From the NCBI GenBank assembly GCA_003260075.1, contig QLIY01000683.1, forward strand, positions 3,854 through 67,853: 64,000 nucleotides of DNA. The letters are read 5' to 3'. The notes beneath the pieces are model-generated. The model did not search any database. It was not told where the DNA came from and saw only the letters and a program-made list of their open reading frames with translations. The DNA comes from Phallusia mammillata (lineage: Eukaryota; Chordata; Ascidiacea; Phlebobranchia; Ascidiidae). Below are positions 46,701-58,726 of this stretch, piece after piece; position 1 is the stretch's first letter; each line of letters opens with the position of its first letter. A program made the translations under genes and the position numbers.

Positions 46701-47605
46701 TTGCGCTCATTAATTTATGTGCCTGCAAACATAAAATGCTTGGTTAATGTTCAATTGTGTTGTGTTGTTTTTACTCACCACGCAAAATACCCTTAACTCA
46801 ACTCAAAGTCATTCTTGGGTCACATTTTGATTCCCCAGTGAGAAGAAAAATGAGACAGAAACAAGCTTCCATAGCAACAGAGGAATCATCAGATTCTGAT
46901 GAAGAGGATCTTGAAACTCTTAACAATGAACTAACTGCGATTGACAACCAGATTAAGAACATGACTCTCGACGAAAGTGAAATGATTCAAACAAAGGAAA
47001 TAAACGAGGAGGCCACCAACACTGACAAAGAAGGTACTTGTTTATTGATTATATTGGTTGATATTAAATGTTGTGACGCTAAGTTGTGTTTGCCAAGTAA
47101 ACTACAGGATGACAGATTTATGACATTGCATAGTTGTGCATCAAACCTTAGTAGTGTATAACCAGTATTCCATTGTTTGCTTCTACTTTTTTACAATTGA
47201 CCTAACAAGTATGCCGGTAGCATGAAATGGATTGCTCTAATTAATATGTTTTAGAAGGCCCGCAAGAGGATAAAAACCAATTGGAAGACCTCAAACCAAA
47301 TGTTAATGAACAAAATATAAAGACACCTGAAAAAAATGAACACACTCCTGAAAAAGAGGGTGAAAATGTGATAAACCCAGATGAAAACAAAGATACTGTT
47401 AATTTTACTTTTGAAGGTAATTTGCTTCAATGAATGAAATAAAAGGTATCAGTTTCATGACAATCACTGTACAAATTGATGTGTTGTTTTATCAGCAGAG
47501 AAAACTAAGGAATTGGTTCTTGCGATGGATAATTCAGAAAATAATGTTACTGATTCAAACACAAACAGTGATCAAAAAAATCAAAAAAAAAAAAAAATTT
47601 GTTGA
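39692..47605 (+). CDS. Ubiquitin-like/ankyrin protein with coiled-coil W-motif tail
   Basis: Exons: 39692-39866, 40285-40471, 40900-41105, 41338-41449, 41667-42181, 42309-42435, 42660-~42759, 43816-43968, 44137-44286, 44665-44794, 44853-44900 plus 45069-45122, 45472-45607, 45920-46114, 46432-46661, 46839-47033, 47255-47416, 47499-47605. The first four or five exons give a ubiquitin-like fold (about residues 45-125: FVLFVRLPNW... IPDDTPLIL) and ankyrin repeats (GNSFLHSAAFKGNLEILQLL, GQSALDIAVSAGF), as in ANKRD60/ANKUB1. Later exons are charged, helical and repeat an aromatic-xxW-xxxK motif: YNDWLASK, FDEWVYEK, FENWVSRK, FEEWRKRK, FKRWLLRK, resembling CCDC181/MAP9-type proteins. The splice link between exon 7 and exon 8 crosses gap runs, so this could be two genes. 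The stop at 47603 follows A15; one A fewer would open a frame to 47690. Confidence 0.65.
40517..40745. repeat. Direct duplication around G10
   Basis: Sequence containing TTTTGGCATGCCAAAA and TCAAAAATTTTGGTTTCAAA appears on both sides of G10 (40629-40638). Intronic; probable unmerged overlap. Confidence 0.7.
42458..43077. repeat. ~300-bp duplication of exon 7 and flank around G10, ending at G11
   Basis: 42458-42759 (intron and exon starting GCTCTGGATACAACC) recurs at 42771-43066. G10 (42760-42769) separates the copies and G11 (43067-43077) follows the second. Both exon copies are cut by the runs before any 5' splice site, so the end of exon 7 is not represented. Confidence 0.75.
43079..43470. 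repeat. Duplication around G12 with hAT-like ends
   Basis: 43079-43206 recurs at about 43337-43465 around G12 (43207-43218). CAGTGATTCTCAAAT (43317) and CCAGAGGTCGGCAACCCC (43427) are typical hAT ends. Confidence 0.55.
43553..43764. other. G33 and G83 runs, probable gaps
   Basis: G33 at 43553-43585 and G83 at 43682-43764 in the intron before exon 8 of the ankyrin gene. Flanks are not duplicated, so true sequence, possibly including coding sequence, may be missing here. Confidence 0.7.
44299..44610. repeat. Diverged duplication with two G10-11 runs
   Basis: 44299-44449 and 44460-44610 are homologous but differ clearly more than 10 percent; the second is itself interrupted by G11 (44570-44580). 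The divergence suggests alleles of a very polymorphic genome. Confidence 0.65.
44853..45122 (+). other. Exon of the ankyrin/coiled-coil gene interrupted by gap runs
   Basis: An acceptor at 44852 opens EPDRVTPVRIWGITYE up to 44900, where G26 (44901-44926) begins. After a redundant stretch (44927-45058) and G10 (45059-45068) the same frame resumes as EEWLKSKQDSPQPAIVTK and meets a proper donor (GTGACT) at 45123. Phases fit both neighbours. The redundant stretch is homologous to 45092-45235, so the exon was split by unmerged contigs. It restores another W-xx-K motif. Confidence 0.7.
45681..45792. mobile_element. hAT-type MITE (CAGTGGTGGG family), short copy
   Basis: 112 bp, from CAGTGGTGGGTTAGC to AATCCCACCACTG, flanks CATATAAC and TATATAAC (7 of 8). 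Intron between exons 45472-45607 and 45920-46114. Confidence 0.8.
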
Positions 47606-47690
47606 CAAATCCATGGTGGAAATCAAACCAGACGAACCACCCAATAAGCCAACAGAAGCTGCAATAGATTCTTCACACCATCAACTCTAA

Positions 47691-48270
47691 TCGTGTTTTA
47701 TTTAGTTTTTTTTACTGTCACTATACACTGTGTCTCTGTTTCGTTGCACTGCAGTAATTTCAACCAATGCAATCAGTAAAAATGCACTTACGTCTCAATA
47801 TTACATCTGTGCCGAAGGAATGGGCCGAGCCGAGCCAGTAAATGAGTACCCTGTACCGAGCAATGTCTGTTTTTAATGCTTGGTGCTCAGCCGAGCAGTT
47901 GCACAAACTGACCCGAGCATTAAATTTGCATATTCATGCCCTGCTAACATATGAAACCAGTGTTCAAAAGGGTATCCAAGAGAAAAAATGACTCTTTTTA
48001 AATGTGTTTAATGGTTGAAAAGCACCTTCTTCTGGGGGCATGTACAGCTTAATACACCACTCTCTACTGCGTAGCTTACATGGGTGGATTGGATGAAATA
48101 TTAAATTATTGTACTTCAGAAGCCAAGTCCTCATAACCTTACACATTGCTATGCTATGAAACCATAATAACCCAATCAGGTATTGTTAGTACACTATAAA
48201 CTTTTATTAACACAGTGACAAAAGCATTGTTAAGCAACCATCATATAAAATTCCAAGGAGTAATAAATAA
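47691..48270. other. Convergent 3' spacer
   Basis: Between the 3' ends of the ankyrin/coiled-coil gene (+) and CFAP221 (-). TTTATT at 48203-48208 is a minus-strand AATAAA 63 bp past the CFAP221 stop. A GCCGAGCCGAGCC-type short repeat occurs near 47825. Nothing else seen. Confidence 0.5.
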
Positions 48271-51200
48271 TTAATCATCAAGGTCAAAGTCGCACAGTTT
48301 CGCCAATTCACTTGTTCTTTCACCCAGCTTGTTATAAATCCCTTTTGAAGAGGCTTCAAGCATTTCTCTCTCATCCCTGGTAACAATAAAGCATCCATTA
48401 ATTTAATTTTATCTTTGTTAGGTTAAAAAGCTACAGGGTAAAAATATATACTGCTAAGAAATTTCCACCCCAGTTCTGTATAAGTCACAGTATGCCAGGC
48501 CAATTGAAGGCAATTTATAAGTGTGTTTGTTTGAGTGTGCCATGATCGCTGGTCTGCATCGATGCTTCAGGGCTGATCCCAATTATGAATTTATGTTCAT
48601 CTTAGTTCTGTATAAATTAATTTAACAATCTAGGTTTAAACTATGTACAGACATTTCAGACCACTTGTAACTAAATCACTCCCACTTTAAATATATTTCT
48701 AACAATTTGTGCATGGTTGCTTTCACTAGATATCCAAGTGTATACAAGGATGCCATTTAGAATACAAAGGTACCTCATAGTGGTTCCAAGTCTTGTCGCA
48801 CAATCACTGTTGTAAGTAGGGAAGCGTGATGAGGAAATATATTCCCTGGAAAACAAGATTGTTAAGTACCAAGTATCCAAAGTCAAAAAATTTGGTGACT
48901 TCAATTTCGTTCAACTCATTGGGAACCACTGGGTCGGAGCAATGCCGCTCAAGTTTCTTGCTCAAGGAAACACAAGCAGCCAAGACATGATTAGAACACA
49001 AGGCAGTTGCGCTAAACACTCGTTCATCTTGGTGAAATTAACATATTAGCCATAGCCAGTGGTGGGATTCAGCCGATTCGCACCGGTTCTATAGAACAGT
49101 CTCACGAAATTTTATGAGATCAGCGAACCGGTTAGCATTACTGGTTACTGTACCGGTTCTATAGAACCGTCTGAAATTTTATGAGATCAGCGAACCGGTT
49201 AGCATTACTGGTTACTGTCTGTGGACTTTTTATAACAGAACTGGCTGAAAAATATGACTATTGTAATAGAACCAGCTGACAAAAAAATTGAATCCCACTG
49301 CTGGCCACAGCTGTTTGGCTTTGGCAATGACAGTTAGTCAGATGCAGAAAACCCAGCAGTCATTCAGCAGGTTCAAGCATTCTGGGCTGCAAAATTTGTA
49401 CTTACTCTTTCTTCGGTGATCCCTCTTCTTCCATAAGTTTGTTGTATTCCTGTAGCAAGTCCTTCTCAGTTGGGAAATGAGATGCAACCATCGCTGCTGT
49501 TAACAGGGGGAAAGCGCCACCTGATGCTTCTCTGTATCAAAGACAAACAATGCCAGTTGATATTAGCTTTCAGGCAAAAGTTTTAATGTCTGAGCTTTAA
49601 ATACACATTTTCCTTCCATTTGCAAAGTTGTTACATTCCTTGTGATTTCAATTGCAGTATTTTTTAGATTAGAAGTGATGAGTAAAAATGCCCCCTATCA
49701 AGTTTAGTTCGCTTGGTGAGAAAAAACATAGTGACACAATTACACTAAAACAACCATCACCAAGTGAAAAGTAAAAAGAAAACTTTGCTTATAACAAAAT
49801 TGAAATAGTATTATTGTAATATAGGCAAAATCAGATGTGAATGATAGCCTACATGCAAACAGATTGACATACAAAATTTATGTCTGCGCAATAACGGACA
49901 ACACAATGTTTGGGCAAAACATAGTGTACTTACTCTTCAGTGAGCAAATTTTGTTTGTCATCTTCTGGAAGTTCCATTAGCAGTTCAGGAGTGCAGTGAG
50001 GTGTCATAGCTTGACTAAGACAATCGCTCCTGCAAGTTAACCATTGTGAAGTTACATACAAGTGACAGAAAAATTAATACAAGTGACAATCTTATGTAAC
50101 TGTGAATACACCAGTGCATGTACAATATATTCTATCAGGACACTTGACTCAGATGTCCTTGCTGTTTTATGTAACCGTTCAATGAAAACAATGTGATGAA
50201 GTGACAATGCAAATAATTTTCTCTTCGCCTTGACAATAATCATGGCCAATTTCTATAGTGGATTGATATTGTGACATAAAACATACCATAAAGGCTGATT
50301 TATCAGTCAAGGGGGGGGGGCGCAAATATTTTTTTCTTTGCCTTGACAATAATCATGGCCAATTTCTACAGTGGTTTGATATTGTGACATAAAACATACC
50401 ATAAAGGCTGATTTATCAGTCAACACAACAATTTTGTAGAAAAATAATGGCTTTCTTGCATACCATCTTGGCAACCAAGTGTTGGACAATGTTGGAGTGT
50501 TAGACAAAGAGTTAAGTCCATGAGATGAAAACTTCTTCCACAACATAGTTCCCTTGATAACATCCTAAAAAATACAATTGCTTGTCTTAAATACAATCTT
50601 ATTGTGAACAATATGTCAGGTTTGTCAAAGGCAGTCTATAACAAATCAGGCCAGTTCTTCAAACACCTAAAAAACCTAGCATGCCAGGACATCACTGGGG
50701 GCTATCTGAGAGTGGCAAAATTGAGCTACACATGCTTAGTGGCAGGCCTGTTGAAAGGGGTAACACAAGCATTGTTGCATGCCTTGTATGCTGCACTTCA
50801 TAGTAGGGGACCATCTTACTGTGTACAGTAGACACTTTAAATTAAGACACACCAACAAAGCATTAAAACAACACAACATATGAAATAAACTGCTATAATT
50901 TCACTGGTATCAGGTTTTGTTTTACCTGTCTGTTAAGAAATTTCTTGGCCTTGGGAAGCATTGTGTATCTGCATAAAGAACAACAAATCAAACACACATC
51001 CAATAAAAAACATGTGTTTACAAATACTCCCAAACATAGTATGTTGGTTTAACAATTGGTTCTACTTCTAAATATGTGGTAAGAGAAATGTTTTGCAGCA
51101 AACCTGGGTATTGGGCAAAGATGAAAATCGGGATCAATTTCGCTGTGCTCAAGTGGAATAGAATGTTCAACAATGCCTGGCATTCGGTTCTAAATAAACA

Positions 51201-54200
51201 ATATTAAAACAACAATCTTGTAAAATTGGAAGCAGAAACTTTTATGGTATTGTAGCATAGTAATATGTACAAAAACTGGTGTAATGAAGTGACATAAAGG
51301 TGGTGTCATTTGTTGCAAGGAATGAAGCTCTATGATTTGTGACAGAGAATAAGCTACAAGTTTTTCTTCACCTAATTCGGACACAATTTGAGGTATAAAT
51401 AATTTGTAATGTGGTAAGGCTTGAACTAATCGACATCAGTTAATCCGAATCTTCACCAAATCGGACCAAAATTTTTGGTTCAAACGGGTCTGGATTAACC
51501 AAACTTTGCTGTATTTACTAATGATGCACTGTAATAAGAAACATTCATTTCAAATGGCAAAAGATTATTCCATGTTTACTGTTGAAAAAACTACAGCATA
51601 ACCCAAACATTCAGTTATTTAATCACCATATACCTTCCAACCAGTATACCACAAACCATAAACTGAGAACCTAAAAGACTTCAACAAACCACTCACAAAA
51701 ATGTAAAGGCGATGGGTTGGTGGATTCTTAAACAGACCAGAAGGTGGAATAAGTCCTGATGAGGATTGTTTTTCCACAGACTTGGTTGAATTTCCTGCCT
51801 CACTTGGTCCCATGCTAACACTGTCACTCAAGGTTAATGGAGCTTCTTCAGCAGATAAAACTGAAGGTGCTTCCTTGGTTGTTTTTTCGTCACCAAATAT
51901 CGCTTGGGGTGCAAACGTACCTCGAATGATTTCATCCTATAATGGAAAATGATTGTTGTATTAAAAGTAGCAATGGCACCCATTCTGAGCTGCTCAGGAC
52001 CTAGGGTGCTGTAAGGTTACAACAAAAGAGGAAAGACAGTTTGAAAGCAACAGTTCTCATTATAACACCCTACCAATAAATATTTTTAATTGACAATTAA
52101 AATAAATGCTGGTTTCTTACAATTTCATTTGTCACACTGATTTTCATTTCAAGTAAGATACAACTTGATCGCATACAAAGCTCTAGATAGACATTTAAAC
52201 AATAATATAATATCTTTAGGATTATTTTAATTTGGGGCCTCCCTTACCTCTGCTCCAACTCTAAGCTGTCGCACAAGACCAGGAGGAACATAATTCTTCA
52301 AGCATTCGTAGACACTGTGTCTGGTGTAGCCAGCAAGCTCGTAATACTTGGGAACAACCAACTTCTGATAAGGCACATCTCTTTGTGCCATGACTTCGGT
52401 TGGTTTATATGGAACTTCACCAAGAGCATCGGGAGCCTACAAAATACAACGGCAGCTTATTTGATTTGTATTTACACCTAAATTATAGTTGGAGTATTGC
52501 ATTAAGTCGAGTTTATTTCGCTTGTTAACAGAAAAATAGATACACAATAATCATCAAGCAGGATGTAACTGCGCAATGCTGAAACGTTATGGAGCATTTT
52601 ATACCGTGATTTATTTATTTCCTGTTTATAGGACTGATGATGCCATATTTTTGGGCGAAATCTATATCCTCATTGTTTTGCAATGGGAAATACACAGACC
52701 GATTTGAGTGTGCTGAATTTGTCAGCCAAGTAATGTCAATATATGTAACTGAAATCGTCCGTTGAGCATCCATTCATCAGGACAATTTCTGTGTTAGTCT
52801 ACCGAGCGTAAAACAATGAAGAGCACAATTGGTGGATTATGACTGAACGGAGGGAGGAGGGTGGTGGGACGTTATGGCAGGAGCTCAACATTGAATAATT
52901 TGGCTATTATTACACTGAATTTTGGTTTTATAAAGCTACAAAAAAATTCCATCAATAAAGCCTTTACATAAATACCCACAATGTCATCTTTGGTGTCTGG
53001 AGAGACGTAGACAGGGAAAGTAAATGGCTTAACGTTTGTGGGAGTAAATGCTGAAGACAAAGCATCAGTTGGGTCACATAGCTCAAATCCATTGTGGTCA
53101 TGAACTTCGACCTGCAAAAGATAAACTTCAACCTGATATTGGTAGCTCAAGGTTGTACAAAGAGTTTATTCCTAATGGTTTAGGGGAGAATAAATTCAAG
53201 GGTGTTTTACTAGCTCATAACTATATGTGGTCACACCACAAAAAACAGCCAACAATCTCAACATCTAGCTTCTTGCTGGTTGATTATGGGCTTTAGTTAG
53301 GTTTTTAGGCACACAATTCACGGTTTAAAAATAAACAAGCCAGTATATTTGTGTAAAACATGATATTTCGACATCAACTTGTGTCATTCTCAAATGAATG
53401 AATGTAAAAGCCAAGAAGCGAGTTTATAGTTTTATTATTATAACATTTGTATTTGTGTACCTGAAATGGAGAAGTGCCTGTTGGCAAGTCAACTGTGCTT
53501 CCAACAACTGGAAATTGGTCTGGTGCTGAAAAAGAAACAACTCTATTTGAAACATTTTAAGTTTATACCAACAACCATATTACACAAACCAACACACACT
53601 GTCTGTGCTACTAAACATGCCTGTAGATTTAACTAATGCTTGGCTTTTAAAATTGTAATGTTCAGAACCAGTTGTTACACAATGTTTTCAGTGTCAGAGT
53701 CAAAGCTGAGACAAAGTTTGTAAGCAGTCACATAAACAACATAAGTCATAAAACATACTTTAAAAATAACAATAATACAAAGCAAACTAAGGTTACAAAA
53801 TTGGCAAAAATATAACACACACTAAGGCTAAAGCAATCCTACTTTATACTTGACTGTTCTATTAGTAAAAGAAGAAATATTTTTAACAATATTTTAATGT
53901 AGATTGGGGTTGGATGTTTCAAATATTATCTTACTTATTCCCGCTTTGAAATCCTCAACCGGGGGGGGGGCACTAAGGTTACAAAATTGACAAAAATATA
54001 ACACACACTAACGCCAAAGCAATCCTACTTTATACTTGACTGTTCTATTAGTAAAAGCAGAAATATTTTTCACAACATTTTAATGTAGATTGGGGTTAGG
54101 TGTTTCAAATATTATCTTACTTATTCCCGCTTTGAAATCTTCGACCATTTTTTGGAGCATCTTCACTTTTTTGTCAGCCCGACATCTGATCAACACAGTT

Positions 54201-57200
54201 CTAGCAGCTTGTTGAAAGCGCGACAAAGCTCTGTGCCTCACTGACCATGAGTTGTTCTTGTACAGGTCGAAGTGAGCAGCCTGTCTGTTCGTCTGTAAAA
54301 GCAAAATATGTGTAAAACTTTGTCATGGCAAAAGCGGACACCATATGGAATGTAGTGTTCAAGTTATTGATATCGTTTGGCCTTTGCTTTTTTCTGTGAA
54401 GATCCTACTGATGTAACTTTTTCTGTGGAGCAGATATTGATCAAGACAGGGGATAAATTAATGATAAATGTTGACAACTTGAACTTAATCATATACAAAG
54501 CAGAAAATAGTTTTGGACACTAAAAGCTTTGGCGTATTCAAATATTCGTTGTAGCATAAACCTTAACCTTTTCACTCTATTAGTTTCCTATTTTAACACA
54601 TTTAGTTTTCTATTTTTACATATTTGGTTTCCTATTTTCACATTGCATATATTCTCTATTTTTTCTGTGTAATAATGTGGAATTATCATAGTTTCCAACC
54701 TCATTTGCCTTTCGTCGAGTTCTCTGGCAAGTTCTTTTCCCAGAAGGCCTGAGCAATTCCTGGTCTACAAAGGGTTCCTTTCGTTTCGTGTATTTGTAAA
54801 CAAAGGATGCATTCTTTCGCTGCTCGGCAATGGCAACACGAGCTTCATCTGAGATTGGGTCAAGTCCGAGATGAACTTGCCTGAAAATTGAAAGGACTGT
54901 CATTTAAAGTTCAATAAAACATTGCTGGACCTATGGGTCATTTTACATGAGCACTTATGAAGGAAAGATGTTTATTATTTTCAAGTTAAAACATCAACTT
55001 GGTGAATAATTTGGTGTAGTACAATGCATATTAAATGGCAAAAAACAATATAGACAAATCAGATTAATTGCATTACCATTTTCTCAAGCTTTTTTATGCA
55101 ATTATCTGGATAATTCAATTACCTGAATAATGTTCTTAAGGGGGGGGGGTTCTCAAGCTCTTTTATGCAATTATCTGGATAATTCAATTACCTGAATAAT
55201 GTTCTTAACAACAGGTCATAGTGGGCATTACTGTCCCTATGTAATTAAAGATTGTACCATTAATACATATTCAATTAACTGGATTTGTTTGTAATAAGTC
55301 GACAGTTAATCTCGGCTTTTACTTTATTTAAATCAGCAGTTATTTTGTAATCACCAGCGTAGTTGGTTTGCTCTCTCCTCTACCACATCTTGTCGAACAA
55401 TTTTTTCAAATGCAGCTTCCTTCATTTGCCGAGTACTTTCCGCAGCAGACAGGGAATCGGAAGACTTTGAAGAATCTTCTTTGCTGTCAGACTTTGCCAA
55501 CACAGCTGTATATAAATCAATATGAACACACAAATATATGTACATAATCGTTTCAAAAATATAAGTATAAGTCAATACCTATATCTGGGTCTACTTTTGG
55601 CTGTACAGGCCGATCTAGTGATCCGCTTAACCATTTTGACAAGCTTTTTTACACCAGAGGATTCTATTAGGTAGACGACTATGGCAATTTGGGAACTACA
55701 ATGGTTAGGCTATTACCTGGTATGCAATTAACTAAATTTGTCTGTATCTATAATCCAGTTCATTTTCAAATGTTTCACATGCAAGTCATGCAGCAGCAAC
55801 TACTTTTTTATAAAACCCTACCTTCTCGTAAGTCTTTAACTTTTAGTTTTCCCTTTTCTTGCATTAGAACGCTGTTGACAGCATGTTGAGTGTTGAGCTT
55901 AGTAGGAAACTGAAAACCTTCATACTCCACTTCTCGTTCTATTAAGCATACACAAACATGAAAAGATTTTTTTTACAAAATCTTATAGTCTTAGTTTTAC
56001 AAACCAGGTAACTTTCTGTATGTTGACTTCTGCCTTCTTCGTGCCATTTGTAAAGGTGAAATGCAGCGAGGATCGAATATCTTTGTTTGTTTGTAAAGAT
56101 CGTCCAAGTCTTTAATTGACCTGTAAAATAAATAAATTCCAAATGATACAAAATGCTTTAATTACTCTATCATCCAAGCCACAGATCAAAATATAAAAGC
56201 TTTCGGTTGTTAATCTACTTTTCAAACAATCAAATTCCAACTTATAGGATATACTCCCAATGAGCAAAACTCATCATGGCAATACTTTTGACAACTAAGG
56301 ACAAAAGAAAAAAATAACTAAACAGCGTCAAAGTATGCCAGGCCAATTGAAAGCGCCATACTGAATCAGCCAGTCTCCAAGCATTCACCACCATATGGCA
56401 AGGCATAGGCTAGAAAAATCTAGCGGGGGGGGGGCCCCACAACATCATATAGCATATAAATTACTTTGAATAGTTCAAGTTCAAGTTAAGTTTATTTGCA
56501 CTGAAATCAAACGAAAATAGGTTTAACACAAAGATTGTGCGTGCGGAGCAGCGAAAGACCTCGTGGTCATCCTGTCAGCTACCCCTTAACACGAGAAGGT
56601 GACAATGGCGAAAAAGATGGCGGGCGAATAAACCACATGTCAGAGCTTTTTCTGAACTTACTTTGCTGTTATTTGTTTAACAACTGGAGTGCAACTAGCA
56701 GTGATGTGACATGGCATAGGTTCTGTGTTGAACTGTGAGATTGAAAGTTGAATTGTCATGTTCGCTGTCACATATTCTTTCGGGGTGTAAGTGACAATGA
56801 TGTCTGTTTCACCTTCACCAGGTACAATCCCTACAGATACAATACATACGTAAATTCAAATGTGTTTACCTCTTAAGTCAAAATGTGACGCATTTAATTG
56901 CGCAAAATAAAAAATGTAAAAGAAGATCATGAAAAATGTGGTTCAAAATTCGAAATCAAACATGTACAGACAAAATGTACCAATGCTAGCTGTTTTTATG
57001 CAATTAACCATGATTAATCAGATAAATTTCTTGACTGTAGCTGCAACTAATGACTGCAGCTTGGATTTATGATCCCTAAGCAATTAAACATGATATGATG
57101 CATTTATCTGGGTAAAGTTGAAAAGTCAAAGTTGTATAACAACGGACTGTAAAATTTGTCTCTAGAAATTCAACAGTGTTACTTTTGATTCAACCAAATA

Positions 57201-58639
57201 AACTTGTAATACAGGTAAAAGGCTGTTGATTCAGACAGCTTTGTATTTGTAACACTTTCAGCAACTACATAAAAGCATCACATGAAACCAAGTGCATATT
57301 GTACCTGACATAGGGCTGACAGCCAAAGCAGGGTGCGGCTGTATTACTGTGATTTCAAACTCAAAGTCGATAGGAGATCTTGAATACAGAGGTAGAACTT
57401 TGGTGCAAGATTCACCAAGACTGATGCTTGACGAAGGAAAAACCAGTTTCCGTGGAAACTTTGAAGTATCCATGACAGGGAATGCATGAAGAGGAATAAT
57501 GATGTTTTCATTTCCCTGTAATTGTGTTTATTTGTGTGAATATACACATGTAAGGGTAAATCACAGTATGCCAGGCCTATTAAAGGCACCACACCAAATC
57601 AGCCGGTTGCCAAGCTTTCACCACCATATGGCAAGGCGCGCAACCCACTACACCCACGGCAGGAGCCTTTCCGGGACTAAGCCTGGTGTACTATGATTTA
57701 CATATGAGTGTGCCGTGATCGCTGGTCTGCATAGAGGCTCAGAGCTGATCCCAGTTATGAATTTATGTTCAACTGATATAAGGGTAACTTTGTCATAAAA
57801 CCACATACCTTGCAATGTACTCTAATGCAGTCATAATAATATCTCCACTCATCAGCTGTAAAGTTTATTACAACATCGATGGTAAATCCTGGAACAAAAC
57901 GATCCTGCAAAGACAAAACAAAAGTTACACAAAGGTAACAGCAACCTCTGGTTATAATATACATACATCTAAATGTTTGTGCATGAACTTTTGGACTTAA
58001 TGAACTTTATATTAGCACATAGCACCATTATCCCCATTTTAATGCTTAGTGCTTGACTGAGTATTTGAATTAGTGGTTGGCATTAAACTAAGATTAATTA
58101 AACATTGATCACAAAATGTGAACTAAAAGTCAAACTTATGACTCTATGAGTGACATTATAAAAACCTGAGCATATTAAGCATGCATTACCACATCTTCAA
58201 ATGTTTAAAACATAATGTTTGGACTTTTGGCTAACCCTTACTTAATATATTCATAATATACAAACTCAAGCATAGACAATTCCAATAAAATATGTTTTAA
58301 TACCGGTTTCGTGTAATGTATGCTGAAATACTTGGTTGCTGGAGGAATAATGTGAATGTTTTGTCGTTCAGCAGATGCATTGCAGATTTTGATTGTCCGC
58401 TTCAATGCTTTGTCAAGCTTGTATCCGCCAAAGTGCACGACCCCAGGTTGAACTTTGATCGTTGAGTTTTGGGAAAGTTTGTTGAAAATTTCTGCAACAC
58501 GTAAGGTTTAATGTAAAATGATTGCAGGGTATATGACATGTACTGTTATATTCTGTGAGATTTGATCATGTTTTAAACCAGGGTTCCTTATTGCTTAAAG
58601 CAGGGGTGGGCAACCTTTGTCACCGTGGGGCCAAATACA

Positions 58640-58726
<87 letters not shown>

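Noticed and set aside
49081-49210. G-run-linked assembly duplication
   Set aside because: This tandem duplication has no homopolymer at its joint and lies inside an intact MITE, so it is taken as a real internal repeat.
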